DNA of 64,000 nucleotides from Chamaecrista fasciculata (lineage: Eukaryota > Streptophyta > Magnoliopsida > Fabales > Fabaceae): positions 23,849 to 87,848 of the forward strand of contig QANZ01055970.1 in the NCBI GenBank assembly GCA_003254925.1, given 5' to 3'. Under the pieces are notes generated by a model. It was not told where the DNA came from. It saw only the letters and a list, made by a program, of their open reading frames with translations, and did not search any database. The translations under genes were made by a program, and so were the position numbers. Positions 47,106-59,870 of the stretch are shown one piece after another (position 1 is the stretch's first letter; every line of letters starts with the position of its first letter).

Positions 47106-48029
47106 NNNNNNNNNNNNNNNNNNNNNNNNNNNNNNNNNNNNNNNNNNNNNNNNNNNNNNNNNNNNNNNNNNNNNNNNNNNNNNNNNNNNNNNNNNNNNNN
47201 NNNNNNNNNNNNNNNNNNNNNNNNNNNNNNNNNNNNNNNNNNNNNNNNNNNNNNNNNNNNNNNNNNNNNNNNNNNNNNNNNNNNNNNNNNNNNNNNNNNN
47301 NNNNNNNNNNNNNNNNNNNNNNNNNNNNNNNNNNNNNNNNNNNNNNNNNNNNNNNNNNNNNNNNNNNNNNNNNNNNNNNNNNNNNNNNNNNNNNNNNNNN
47401 NNNNNNNNNNNNNNNNNNNNNNNNNNNNNNNNNNNNNNNNNNNNNNNNNNNNNNNNNNNNNNNNNNNNNNNNNNNNNNNNNNNNNNNNNNNNNNNNNNNN
47501 NNNNNNNNNNNNNNNNNNNNNNNNNNNNNNNNNNNNNNNNNNNNNNNNNNNNNNNNNNNNNNNNNNNNNNNNNNNNNNNNNNNNNNNNNNNNNNNNNNNN
47601 NNNNNNNNNNNNNNNNNNNNNNNNNNNNNNNNNNNNNNNNNNNNNNNNNNNNNNNNNNNNNNNNNNNNNNNNNNNNNNNNNNNNNNNNNNNNNNNNNNNN
47701 NNNNNNNNNNNNNNNNNNNNNNNNNNNNNNNNNNNNNNNNNNNNNNNNNNNNNNNNNNNNNNNNNNNNNNNNNNNNNNNNNNNNNNNNNNNNNNNNNNNN
47801 NNNNNNNNNNNNNNNNNNNNNNNNNNNNNNNNNNNNNNNNNNNNNNNNNNNNNNNNNNNNNNNNNNNNNNNNNNNNNNNNNNNNNNNNNNNNNNNNNNNN
47901 NNNNNNNNNNNNNNNNNNNNNNNNNNNNNNNNNNNNNNNNNNNNNNNNNNNNNNNNNNNNNNNNNNNNNNNNNNNNNNNNNNNNNNNNNNNNNNNNNNNN
48001 NNNNNNNNNNNNNNNNNNNNNNNNNNNNN
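47106..48029. other. Assembly gap (924 N)
   Basis: Unbroken N run. Anything encoded here is unknown. Confidence 0.99.
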
Positions 48030-48932
48030 TTTTTTTTAAATATAAAAATTTTTTAACGGAAATTTAAACACGAATTCACCTCCTTGTAAAATATTAACAT
48101 CTTCTATTAGACTCAATTTCATTAATTTAAATGTTTTAACATCCTAATTAATAAAAAATGAATTGAATTTCATATATTTATATATATATATTTCTCAACT
48201 AGTACTCGTGATTTATATATAATTAATCACCCCAAATCAGCACTATAGATGTTGCTTATAAAATAATTCCCCTATAAGCTTTTTTAATTTCTACTAGATC
48301 TCTCCACTTAGCACTCAAAGATCCTCAGAACCTCTGAAAAAACAATCACCAAAATCAAAACCAAAAAAAAAAAGAAAGTAAAGGGAAAGTAAAGGAAAGG
48401 TGCATTGCATTGCATAAAGGGGTTTTAATATATAGATCAATAAGAAAAGAAGGAGAATGAGAATAGAGAATTGAGAGAGGGAGCGGAATATGAATAAAAA
48501 GTGTAGTTATAGGAACTGTTTGTTGATCCCAATACCCCCTAAAACTTTGGCGCCAAAATCCAAGTCAATCTCTTTCTTTCATTCTCTCACTCTATGTGCT
48601 GCCCGACGGTCAGCAAAATTCACGGGCACCCACGTCTGTGTCTTTCTCTCTCTAAAATTCTCTTTCATTGAATGGGGTGTGCTTATGTCACGAGTTTTTC
48701 CTCGGGTTCTCTCTCTCTCTCCTCTCCCCATTGGCTGTAAACACACGCCATTTTCAACGTCACGCTTCCACATCCTTCTCTTTTATAACTTCATTTCACT
48801 CCCACTTACTCCATAACCATTTAACCACCCGTATCTCTCTCTCTCTCTCTTCATCATCTTTCTCAACGCTTTCCCTGTTAATTACTTTCTTCACAATATT
48901 CTTTCTTATCTCTGAAACCCATCAAATCAAAC
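48030..48932 (+). other. Promoter and 5' leader of the SMR gene
   Basis: AT-rich DNA, then from about 48590 a pyrimidine-rich leader with ctctctct tracts (48709-48722, 48834-48850) typical of plant 5' UTRs. Confidence 0.5.
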
Positions 48933-49244
48933 ATGGGCTTCTCCGAGAAGTCGCAACTCGACGGAAAATGGGTCATCGCCGGAATCCCCCTACGCGCCCC
49001 CTTGAAGCCTATCTACACCGCCGTCGCCGCCCCAAACGACGTCGTCGAAACAGAGGAGCCCTGTTCTACGACGCCTACAGGAGAAGAAGCCAGAATCCCC
49101 GCCACATTCACATGCCCACCAGCTCCTAAGAAACGAAAGCCTTCTTCCAAGTTTACTAATTATCGTAATGGTGGAGCCATAGAATTCTTCACACCACCGG
49201 ATTTAGATACCGTCTTCATACGCCACGCTGAGAAGGCTAATTGA
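48933..49244 (+). CDS. SIAMESE-related CDK inhibitor (SMR6/SMR8-like)
   Basis: Single-exon gene, 103 aa, starting [23 protein letters not shown] proteins bind cyclin-CDK complexes and push cells from mitosis toward endoreduplication or arrest, often under stress or hormone control. Seen features: the conserved N-terminal MGFS..WVIAGI..RAPLKPI block, a short [16 protein letters not shown] segment resembling the KRP/SMR basic motif, and [12 protein letters not shown] near the C-terminus, the SMR signature. Length fits the family (about 80-130 aa). The assigned start is the first ATG of the conserved block after the CT-rich leader; an overlapping frame from 48668 ignores family similarity. The subgroup is from memory and not tested by a tree. 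Confidence 0.88.
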   Translation: MGFSEKSQLDGKWVIAGIPLRAPLKPIYTAVAAPNDVVETEEPCSTTPTGEEARIPATFTCPPAPKKRKPSSKFTNYRNGGAIEFFTPPDLDTVFIRHAEKAN

Positions 49245-51273
49245 TTTCATCATTCATATATTAATTGATTGATTTTGATTAGTGGCTCTGTTTAATTTGT
49301 GTACCTTGATTTTAATCAATCATCTCTGTTTAGTTTCATAGATTATCAACTAGCTAGCCAGCTTCTGTAGTTTTGAAGGTTACATAGTAGTAGTAGTAGT
49401 AGTGAGACTAGTTTTGTACAGGGCAATCTAGATAAATGAATAAAAAGACATGTTAATCAATTATATAGATATATCTCGATCATTCTGTGTATCTGATTCA
49501 TGTTGCAGTTAGTTCATTTATTTTGCTGCTTTTTATCCTGATGTGGGGAGAGAAGACACATTTCCTTTTCTGCCAGCCACTTTATTAATTAATTCCCTCC
49601 ATTCATGGGGATGTACTGAACTGTGTCTCTGCGTCTTTCTTGTTGTATGTGGGGTTGTATGTATATGTGTATGCGTCACACTATTCATGGCCACGCGCAG
49701 GAGGGAATATATATATATAAGAAAAATCCCGAGTCAAAATCAACGGTTTAATCCTTTTCAAAATAGGGTAGGCAGATGTTGCACGGCTTCTTCTCTATCA
49801 GTTCTCTCATGGTTGGGTTGATTGACTCACACCAAAAAGCCCCACACAAATTAAAGGACACCTACCCATTGCCATATATGTAGCCCCAATTGCTTACAGT
49901 TACTCCTCCAATTAACACATGTATAAATGCTATTGCTATGTTATATTGACTCATTTATTCATAGGACTAAAACCCCAAATTGATTATTTTTTATGTATAC
50001 GGTGAATTTCAAATCGGTACTTTATGTTTCATTTGTTTTAAATTTGTTTCATCTCAAATGAGAGATATATGATCATATTTAGTATTTTTTATAAAAATGT
50101 GTAAGACCAATCTAAAACAAATTAAACATAAAGAAATGATCTATCACATACATAAAAGACCAATTTAAGATTTTTGCCTACTTGGAGAGCTCAGGGATCA
50201 TTTAAATTGATCATTTAATGAAAAAGAAAAAATAACATTGGACCTATATAAAAACCCTAAACAACTATTTGAATATTAAGCATATAAAAACCCTAAACAA
50301 CTATCTGAATATTAAGAGTGTGATTGGATTGGGGATTAAGGAGGAAAAAGAAAAGAAATGGCAGAAATTTAGAACCTCTTCCTCTTATTTGAAAAATTAA
50401 TTATGGAAGGAGAAGATATGAAGGATTAAAAGGGAAGAGTAGAAAAAAATTAATCCCTCATTTTTCTCTTTCTTTCACAAATTCTAAATACTCAAAATTA
50501 AAATATGTTAAAGGAAGAGCTACTTCCCTTTAAGGGAAAAAGTAAAAAGAGATTAATCTTTCAATCTCTTTCAATCTCTCTTCCTCTATTACTTTCGAAT
50601 TATCCAAACAATCTTTAAGTATATAAAAACTTTTGACCTAACTAAAAGTAACATTTACCAATGATGAATATATTTGTCGCTGCATAAGGTTTTTGTTTTT
50701 TATTTTTAACAATGGTGAATATATTTTACAAGAAATAACCAAACAGAAAGGATTCAAATTAGAATTAATTAGGGTATTGAGGGTGGGTCCCACAGCCCCC
50801 CAGACACCTCGGACTCATATTGATAGTGGGAAGGTTCTGTGTAATGCTTTGGTGATGTTATGTTAGAGTAATAAGATATAAAGAGACAAAGCACATGTGA
50901 AAGCGAAAGATTAGAATCCTATGCAGCTTGAGTGGCCCTCGTTTTTGCACTTCTAAAGGTTAAACCCCCTAATAATTGCCACTTTCAAACATTATCCTAT
51001 TCCATAAACTCATCGATATATAAATAAACAGTGCCACCTACTATAGCTACCAACTCACTCCTTGTAACTTGTAACTTGTAACTTGTAACTTGTAACATGT
51101 ACAATAGTAATCTAATCAAAATTTATGGTACCTTGTGTTTTTTTATTTCTTTTTGCACCATACATGTCTAGCTAGGAAATTTCCCTCATCATCATATGTT
51201 AGTGAAATCTTTGGATGAATTGATAATTTGGTAACTATATATTTAGTTATCCACTTTCTTTGTCAATATTATA
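49245..51273. other. Intergenic region after SMR
   Basis: 3' flank with a (GTA)n tract near 49387. A 36-bp stretch (catataaaaaccctaaac...) is doubled at about 50244-50315, and 50316-50620 has weakly inverted ends (gattggattggggattaagg against ccaaacaatcttt), perhaps an old MITE. No gene seen. Confidence 0.55.
51061..51096 (+). repeat. 7-bp tandem repeat
   Basis: Five perfect copies of cttgtaa. Confidence 0.95.
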
Positions 51274-51936
51274 TCTATACACTCTATTATATATATATGT
51301 CTCTAACTTCTTATGGTTGTATGTATCTTAAATAATATAGTAAAGTAAAATAATTTTACATAAAATTTATCTATTCTAATATTTGCCATGTGTACGTTCC
51401 TTTTTCAATACTAAATCCGTCACATTTCAAAACTCACTTTATCCACACTTTTACATCTATTATTTTAGATATTATATTACATCTATAGTTATAATATAAT
51501 TCATGTTTTTAATTTATTTTAAAAAATAATAAATCTTTTAATTTTAGTAATTTTAAAGTTTAAAACAATATTTGCATGTCCCAAATCACACTAACTATAT
51601 ATATATATATATACTTGCTCTTTTAATTATCACATTCCCCACTCTCTGTAAACTAATGACCTTTTGCTGTCGCATGATAAACATTCCCATACATAATATA
51701 TAAATATATATAGCTACAAATGGAGCATCTATACATATATATATATATATATATAGCGCAAGAGAGGAAAGTTGGTTCACCTAATAGTGTGAATTAATTA
51801 AATATTAATGGTTTAATTTATAGGGATCGGAGCCTGTGTGGATGAGGATCTGAGGGCAATAACATTCAAACACGTACGATGTCTATGCAAGAGTGGAATA
51901 TAAGAAGAGTGCAGAATTTGGTTGGCTTGTAGTGAG

Positions 51937-51967
<31 letters not shown>

Positions 51968-52199
51968 NACCAAAGTCAAATTTCATTGTTGGGTCTCAAA
52001 GGAAATCTGCTTCCCAAATCTATAATCTTTTATCTTCTTCAATTTAAGCATTTCCATTGACACGTGTTGCCAATTTATGCAGTCTTGACCTTTTCCTTTG
52101 CTAAATGGTTGACACGTGGCAAATTTTAATTTCAATTTTGTTCTCCCGCCAGTTGCCCTGGAGAATGGATTGAAATTTTCCCTTTCTTTTTTTAAGTTA

Positions 52200-52510
52200 A
52201 TTAATTATTAAGCTTCTCCCATACGCTTTTTCTTCTCCTTCTTCCACATTGACGCTGCCTCTTCTCCTTCTCACCATCTCACTCCCCAAAAATTTCATCT
52301 CACGTCTTCTTCTTTCTCATATCACCTTCTTCTTCTTCTTTCTTTTTCTCACGCTGCCTCTTCCGTCTTTCTTTCTTTTTCTTATTCTTCGCCTTCTTCT
52401 CCTTCTTCTACTCACCATCATCTTCTTCTTTTTCAGGTTCAAAGCAAAACACCATCGTCAACCACCATCATCTCTGAGAAATCGCCGGCGAAATCGAAGG
52501 GTGAGGGTCT
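52200..52510 (+). other. Leader-like segment inside the Helitron
   Basis: Strongly pyrimidine-rich (cttcttctt) followed by accatcgtcaaccaccatc and a possible donor gaag|ggtgaggg, resembling the 5' UTR and first splice site of a plant gene. No coding frame supported. Probably captured together with the WD40 exons. Confidence 0.4.
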
Positions 52511-54804
52511 GATTTTGTGCGCGATTTGGGTGTTTTTTCGTCGATTTCTTGCATTTTTACTACTTTCATTGATTTCTGTTTCATCCGTTGCTCTGAAAAT
52601 TGATTTGGTTCTTCGTGTTTCTGATTTGGTTCATCCGTTGCTCTGAAAATTTCATTTTTACTTTCATCTCCAGTCGACAAAACTGTTCCTCTCTTAGCAA
52701 TTCTTTTTTTGGTTTTTTCATTTGGCCATACCATATACATGATAGACTTTGGGTTTCACTGATATTATGTATCTTGTGAATTATTATGCCGAATCCCATG
52801 GCCTTTTGATTATTGGGTTACTGCATAATTCTTTTCTTTGCTTCTGGATTCATGTTGTGATTTGGTCTTGAAAGAGAAAATTGGTTGGGTGATCCTTATT
52901 GCTTTGTGCATACAAGCTGTTTGATGAAATGTCCAAATGACTTTCTCTTTTTGCTATGATTTTGTTAGTTCAGTGATAAATTAAGACTCATAGTAATTCG
53001 TGTGCTTTAAATGATTTAAGATTATACTTATGTAGTTAAGAAGAATACTTGAAGTAAGTTTGGCTATCATGTACTTTGTAAATTGATTTGATAGGTTTTA
53101 ATCTTTTCATTGTCAATTTCTCGATTACTAGCTTCTTTAATTTTCTATTTTTGTTTTTGCCCCCCCTTGCAGTTGTATTGAAACTCTGATGAGCTTATTA
53201 TAAAAAAAAAAAAAAAAGAAACTCTGATGAGCTTTTGATGTTTGCCATGGTACTATATGAATATTAATTTTGCTTAGTACTTGACATGTAAACTGTTGTT
53301 TGTAAGTTTCTATATGTCAAGAACCATTTAGGTGCTCCTTTTTTTTTTCTTTTCTTTTTTTAAAGTACTTATCAGCAGGACTATATAAACTGTTGCTTAA
53401 TCAAGTAGAAGTGGGGGTTCTGTTTTGGGTGGAAGCTAGAGGTTTCTTTTCTTAAAATTGTTTTTCACTCAATGTGATCTACATTAGGTTTTTTGGATAA
53501 ATTTAACTGATTTGTTCTTGGTTTTTGGATAAATTTGAAGGTACATGCTTTGAATATGTTCTTGGTTTCGAGATTAAAGAATTACAAAATTTGGAAGACC
53601 AACTCGAGATGAGTTTAAAGGGTGTCCAGATGAAAAAGTTATTATAGATCAATTTAAATCAATATCTCCATTTAATTTAATAACTTGCCAGCACTTTTTC
53701 AGAACTGGATGACCATATTTATTTAACTGCAGGGTCAGATTTTAACTAATGAGATCAAAGAGTTATAACAAAAGGTATGTGAGGATTTTTGCTTTTGTTC
53801 CTGCCAAGTTTCAAATAGTCTTCAAAATCTGATTGACTTCAATTGATGTCCTAGCAGGGTAGACAAACTGAATTAGTCAGTTGTGACCACTCACATAATT
53901 AAAAGTCATTGCCTTGCTGCACTGACTTTGGCCAATATGATTCATGCATGATGTTTTGAGAAATTTGAGCAAAGTTCTAATTTGTGTCAAATTTATAATT
54001 TAGTCCCTGATTTTAAGTTAGATAGTTTTAAGTTAGAATTCTTGATCATTTTTATCTGTTTCAGGCATTTCAAGCTACAAATTATTAAAGTTGTGTCAAA
54101 TTTATAATTTAGTCCCTGATCTTTATTAATCATTTTCTGATCTTGACTATTATGACAAAGTTAAACCCAAAAAAATGAAATTGGCCTGATTTACTTCTTA
54201 TGAGATTTGGATCCAAAAATCTCATAACCTAAAAAATGAAACTGGCCTGATTTACTTTTTATACAAAAATCTTTTGGATTTGATGATGATGATGTTTTTA
54301 GTCTCTAAATTAACATGTGTATGTGCATTGTTTTGGGTTTTGTAGTTGTTAGTCGTTACGTAGTTGAAGTACTGGTGTTTGCAAGGTTCTTTTCTGTGAT
54401 ATATTTTACAGACTGTTAAATTTATAGGCAAACATCAATTGTTGGTCAAATTCTTGATCAAATACAAAGGTTGAGAATGGAAGTTACCAATTGAAAAACT
54501 GGCATGCTCAGGTTAACCAGCTTGAAGCAAGGCTTCTATTAGCTTTTCTTACTACTGGTAGTTTGTTTACTTAAATTTTATTTGTTTCACAGGTCAGACA
54601 TGATTATAAGTTAACCGACTAGCATGCCATGACTTATTAATCACACCTTGCTAATTCACTTCCGACTGTTTGATACTTATGGTGCTTGGAGGTTAGACAT
54701 GTTTGGTTTAAGTCAATTAATTATCTTATTGTCAGTTTTGATTCATTGCCTATTCCCTTATTATTTTATACTCTAGATTTTTTAGGGAAAAAAAATATTT
54801 ACTC

Positions 54805-55030
54805 ATGTTAAATCTACTCATGGATGGAAAATATGTTTTGACTGTAGGAGAAGATGATTTAGTTCAAGTTTGGAGCATGGAAGATCGCAAGGTTGTGGCA
54901 TGGGGTGAGGGGCACAACTCTTGGGTAAGTTATTTTGTAATTTTGGCTAGAACTTCATTTTTTGTCATAGTGTTAAATTTCTGTCAAATGCTACAACCAG
55001 GTCAGTGGAGTGGCTTTTGATTCATATTGG
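54805..55030 (+). pseudogene. Fragment of a WDR20/DMWD-type WD40 protein gene
   Basis: Two exon pieces, 54805-54924 and 55001-55030, flank an intact GT-AG intron. They read [36 protein letters not shown] and [10 protein letters not shown], a well-conserved WD40 block of the WDR20/creC-like family, which in other organisms binds a deubiquitinase. Similarity ends abruptly after SYW and a stop follows, and no other exon of the gene is nearby. It lies close to the Helitron 3' end, so it is read as a captured fragment, not a gene. Confidence 0.85.
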
Positions 55031-55370
55031 ATGGGATTGGATGGTTGGAAGAAATTGAGATGCCAATACCAGTGAAATGGATGGGATTGAATATCTAGGT
55101 CCTCCAATTATTAACACTGCATTATAAATAATGATATTGCATTATAACACTGCATTATTGACACTCCAATTATTGACACTGTAACACTCATTTTCAATGA
55201 TGTTGAATATGAGTGTTCTTATTATTCAGTTGTCTAATACATTTTATATATCTTTGCTTGAGTGTTGCCATCTTAAATATGAGTGTTGATTTTCAAATTA
55301 AGTTGTGAAGATTCCCAATAATGTAAATTGCCAGGAAAAAACCCGTGCGAACGCACGGGTCTCAGACTAG

Positions 55371-57074
55371 TACTCTTAAAAAATTCAACCCATGACTTAA
55401 CCAGACTCTTTTGAGCAAATATTTGACTCCAAAATTCAATATATATACTCAGATCGGTAATTTTGAAGTTTGAACTGATAAAATCCCATACCTGAGCAAA
55501 TATTTGTCAATTTTTTTTATATATAAACTATAAAGTGAGAAGCCATGTGTGTGGTTATCTCTTTTAGAGCTATAAAAATTGATTCCAATTAAAGATCATC
55601 TGAGCAGTTCTCTCTCTCTAGATATATACATATCAAGTATCATCTACAACGTGCCAAGCCAGTTTTGCTGATCAGGGCAGATGGATCTGATGCTGATAAG
55701 TTCTCAGATATTGTGGTTGCAAATAGTTGACTCTCGAGACATTTAATACCCCAAAAGCAATATATATGGGCTATGAACAAAAACTATTTATGCCAAACAT
55801 ATATATTAAAAGACCATGCATAAATGGGCAAAGTGGCAAACTTTCTATAAATAAGCAATCGAACGAAAATTTCGTAATACTGCTATAAATTAAAATGACA
55901 TGTCAAGTGGACAAGTGATATATCAATAATCAACTTCTAGGAAATAATTAATTAATTGGATGCCAATCATGCCATCGTGCATTTTCACTGAATTTAGTTT
56001 AACTTTTGAAAAGCAAATAATATTCCAAGAAATAATATACTAAGGCCATATATAAATCATTGATTTATTCATAGATTATATGAACTTTAATTTTTAGTCT
56101 TGAAGTTCTTAAAATAATTGATTTAACTGCTTAAAAAATTATGACCCATTACAATTCAGTCTCTCTATAGGAACTGTGTTGTATAGTAATATAGTATTCA
56201 TAAAAAAAAAACAATTTACAACGAATTATATATTTTTAAAGATTAAATTAAACATTTGGGGACTAAAACAATAGTGACTGTATAATTGAAGGACAAAATA
56301 TTAATTTACTGGTCAGATTTATATTAATGAAGGGTATAATCATTAAAAAGGAGCTACCCACATATAATATTGAGAAGCTTCTAATCTGTTTAGATCATGA
56401 CAAGGAGTGACATTGAAGTAAATGTGAAAATTAAGATAAGATAAGATTGAGTGTAAGCTGTACAATAATGCTGATGAATTTTTATGGAGGTAGAACATGC
56501 ATCCTATATAAAAGGGAAGTCTATAAAAAAACTCCATAGTTCTAGCTAATGAGTTTTTAGCTATTGAATTTTTTTTTTTATTTTAAAATTTGTGTAATAA
56601 TTTTCACCGAACAAATCTCAATACAAAAAAAATAGATCTAATGACTGAAAATTTATTAGCTAAAACTATCTTGCTTTGTATAGCATAACCCCTATATAAG
56701 GGTTAGTTTAGTTGAGGAATTATTGAAGCATTGTGATGGGTGAGAGTTGGCTGTAACTTGTAAGAAGCTATGAGCTTATGACAACATTGCCATTTTATCA
56801 CTGCGACTCCAATGAATGCTGCTTTCGTCATCTCTTCGTATCTTGTCTTCTTGCCTGCGAACTACACTATGGACCACCCAACATAGCTACTTGCTTTGTT
56901 TCTATTTTCAAGAAACTGAACCACTTATTTCATCTCATCCGCACAACCACAATACAGCCAAATCATGCACCCTTAGGTTGTGAATTCCTTTGTAACTCAT
57001 AGAATTATGAATGCTATTTCGATAAGTGATATGAGATTTTTTTTTTAATGCAGGGAAGATTTGTAAACATTTTA
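55371..57074. other. Intergenic region right of the Helitron
   Basis: AT-rich DNA, no gene recognised; short open frames only. Confidence 0.6.
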
Positions 57075-57604
57075 GGTTAAAGGGTTATCTTGATCCTAAC
57101 TGTATGTCTTAATGTTTATTTTGATTCATTATGTTTTAAAATATTTAAATTGATCTTAAATGTTTGTAAAATGTTTCATTTTGGTCCCAAACTATTGAAT
57201 ATGACTTATTTCAAATTTAAACGTGATAAGTTTAGAGCTACGTATTGTTTTCGAAGAGTACTTTCTCTATCAAGTTAGGGGTCAGCAAACAAGGTTTAAA
57301 AGTAAACCGCTTGTTTCATGTTCAAATAAACAAAATTGATCATATCTATCTTGTTTCAAATTAATTCGAATGCGACAAATTTAGAACTACGAATTCCTCT
57401 TAACAAGTCCTTTGAACTTGAAATGAGAGACAAAAGAAATATGACCAAATTCAATAATTTGAATCAAAATGAAACATTTTACCAATATTAAGGACCAAAA
57501 GGAATCATTTTGTCAACATTTAAGACCAATTTGAACATTTTGAAACATAATGGATCAAAATGAACATTAAGGCATACATTTAGGACTAAAATGACTCTTT
57601 TACC
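57075..57604. mobile_element. MULE-like MITE, long copy 3
   Basis: Begins ggttaaagggttatcttg and ends inverted with actaaaatgactcttttacc. Flanks aacatttta and aatattttg match at 7 of 9 bases (both changes are transitions), fitting an old 9-bp target duplication. Same internal order as the copy at 39593. Confidence 0.8.
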
Positions 57605-58035
57605 AATATTTTGTTAAGCATTACATTAGTTTTAATAAATCTCAAGATCCAATTCACTAAAACTTTCTCATATCAAAAGAAAAAAAAAAGAAGAAAAATA
57701 TTACATATAGTTATATCTTCCCAAAATTATAACTTGCATTATATTTTAAAATTTGTATATGATCATTAGAAAGATGTTTTATATTTTTTTGTAATAAAAT
57801 AAATATAGATTTCGAAATAATATAATAGTAGACAATTTCAACTCTTAAAAATCCTAGCTTTTCATGAAGTTATCTCTTCTTTTGTTTTTTCAAAAAAATA
57901 AAAACATATTAGCATATCCTTTCCTGAGTTTCTCTTATCTCAATGGTACCATATGCATATCTTCCATAAGAGTGCCGCTTTGAGAAGGAATCTATATTCT
58001 ACTTTAAGAGAGTTTGCCAATGCTTATACATTATA

Positions 58036-58923
58036 GGCTTAAGTGTACTTTTGGTCCCATAATTATGATAAAGGTTTCATTTTGGTCCCATAACTTTTTT
58101 TTTGCAATTTTGGTCCCATAACTATAACAAAGGTTTCATTTTGGTCCCATAACTTTTTTTGTTGCAATTCTGGTTCCATAACTATGACAAAGGTTTCATT
58201 TTGGTCCCATAACTTTTTTTGTTGCAATTTTGGTCTCATAACTTTTCAAAAGGTTCCACCGTTAATCCCTTGGTGAATTCCATCCATATTTAGCCGTTAA
58301 GTATGACGTGACATAGTGACTAGGATCATGATGTGGCAAAATAAGATGAAATGGACTGAAATAGGATCTATATGCAACCTATTAAAACTTATCTATACCC
58401 AACCACAATATATACAAAGAGTGGTACTTCCTCTTCCTCGTCAGCCCAACGGGACTTCCTCTTCCTCGTTCCGCTTCCCGATTTGTCATCGCCGCCACTT
58501 TGGTCGTTCGACTCTGGCTGAGGATCCCATCGACTTCGTCGGTGCCTTCTGCTTGAAGTCTCTTCTTCCCCACCAGATTGGTCCCTGTCAGTACCACTCT
58601 TTGTATATATGGTGGTTGGGTATATATAAGTTTTAATATGTTGCATATAGTTCCTATTTCAGTCCACTTCATCTTATTTTGCCACATCATGATCCTAGTT
58701 ACTATGCCACGTCATACTTAACGGCTAAATATGGATGGAATTCACCAAGGGACTAACGGTGGAACCTTTTGAGAAGTTATGGGACCAAAATTGCAACAAA
58801 AAAAGGTATGGGACTAAAATGAAACCTTTGTCATAGTTATGGGACCAAAATTGCAACAAAAAAAGTTATGGGACCAAAATGAAACCTTTGTCATAGTTAT
58901 GGGACCAAAAGTGCATTTAAGCC
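58036..58923. mobile_element. Foldback MULE-like element with perfect 9-bp target duplication
   Basis: 888 bp between two exact tacattata copies (58027-58035, 58924-58932). Left arm 58036-58437 and right arm 58591-58923 are inverted copies; the outer part of each arm is a stack of about 60-bp units (ggtttcattttggtcccata), more in the left arm than the right. The 153-bp centre (58438-58590) is GC-richer, not inverted, and may be a captured segment. Mirror-image open frames in the arms are by-products of the palindrome. Confidence 0.9.
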
Positions 58924-59245
58924 TACATTATATGTGCAGTGTGCTTAATATTTGTTTCTCCCTTTGATTAATTGAGGCTGGTTACTTCATGCTTAACTTA
59001 ATCATTAATTTGTCTTGTTAGTTTATTATATTATAATTGTTAAGTTTTTAAAAGTTAGCCATATTATTTTTTAAAAAAATTAGCCTTCCAACACCAATTC
59101 AACAAACCCAGGCTCTAAGTCCTGTTTGTGTTAATTAACAGCCTGTATAAAATATTTGATAACATTCTTTCAAGAGTTTACGCATTTGGAATAAATAAAA
59201 GAGAGTTTGCGCACACCGTGGCTCAAAATTTTTACAATCTTTTAA

Positions 59246-59412
59246 GGGTAAATTGCAATTTGGTACCCTGTGGTTAGGGGCGGTTCCTCTTTGGTACCCT
59301 GAAAGAAAAATTTTTGCATTGTGGTACCCTGTGGTTTGCTCCGTTAGCGATTTGGTCCCCTGAGGTTTTTTTCTGTTAGGATTNCCACAGGGTACCAAAT
59401 TGCAATTTACCC
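59246..59412. mobile_element. Small MITE with 9-bp target duplication
   Basis: Ends gggtaaattgcaatttggta and its exact inverse; flanked by identical atcttttaa at 59237-59245 and 59413-59421. An N at 59384 sits where the inner right arm starts, so part of the element may be missing from the assembly. Confidence 0.88.
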
Positions 59413-59870
59413 ATCTTTTAAATATACTAGTTGAGTTATATGAAAAGTAATACACGCAATATAAAAGAATAATTTTAATTTTTGTTCCTAGTAATCATAA
59501 TCTTTAACTAATACTCTCAAGAAAGTAATTTTAAGAAAGACAATTGAGCATTTTGATCATGTTGCAATAATTTCAATAGAGACACAAACTAACAAATATC
59601 CTCCCCTCTGATGATTTCTGAATCAGAAAGCCTATTTGATCGTTGGGTTTTTCAAGCTTTAATTACCAACTTTTTTTTACCTTCTGCCCTGTTATGAAAA
59701 ACGGGAGAACCTAATTTCCAAATACGTCAAGACTGAAAAGGAGTTAATCATATTAGCAATCTCCATACACGCATTATATGATCATCTGTATTCTTATATA
59801 TCCGAGGTACTTACTGTACTGATTGATATCTACATATTAAGTATTATCTGTAATGCTAAAAAGTGTCTAT

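Larger units (their letters stand above)
51274..55370 (+). mobile_element. Probable Helitron
   Basis: The 3' end has the diagnostic structure: hairpin acccgtgcgaacgcacgggt (55341-55360, 9-bp perfect stem, AA loop), then ctcaga and CTAG followed by T. A fitting 5' end, A followed by TCTATACACTCTATTA, lies at 51274; this limit is less certain. No Rep/helicase coding is visible, so it would be a non-autonomous element. It carries a CT-rich leader-like segment (52200-52510) and a WD40 gene fragment with its intron (54805-55030), as expected for DNA-level capture by Helitrons. Several (TA)n tracts and a single N at 51968 lie in the left part. Confidence 0.7.

Noticed and set aside
47040..48056. 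338-codon open frame
   Set aside because: Almost entirely N; no sequence behind it.
54805..55030. Calling a full WD40 gene
   Set aside because: Only one conserved block is present, the frame stops right after it, and it lies within the Helitron.
58316..58690. Two mirrored open frames sharing a start [11 protein letters not shown]
   Set aside because: Created by the palindrome of the foldback element; not independent genes.
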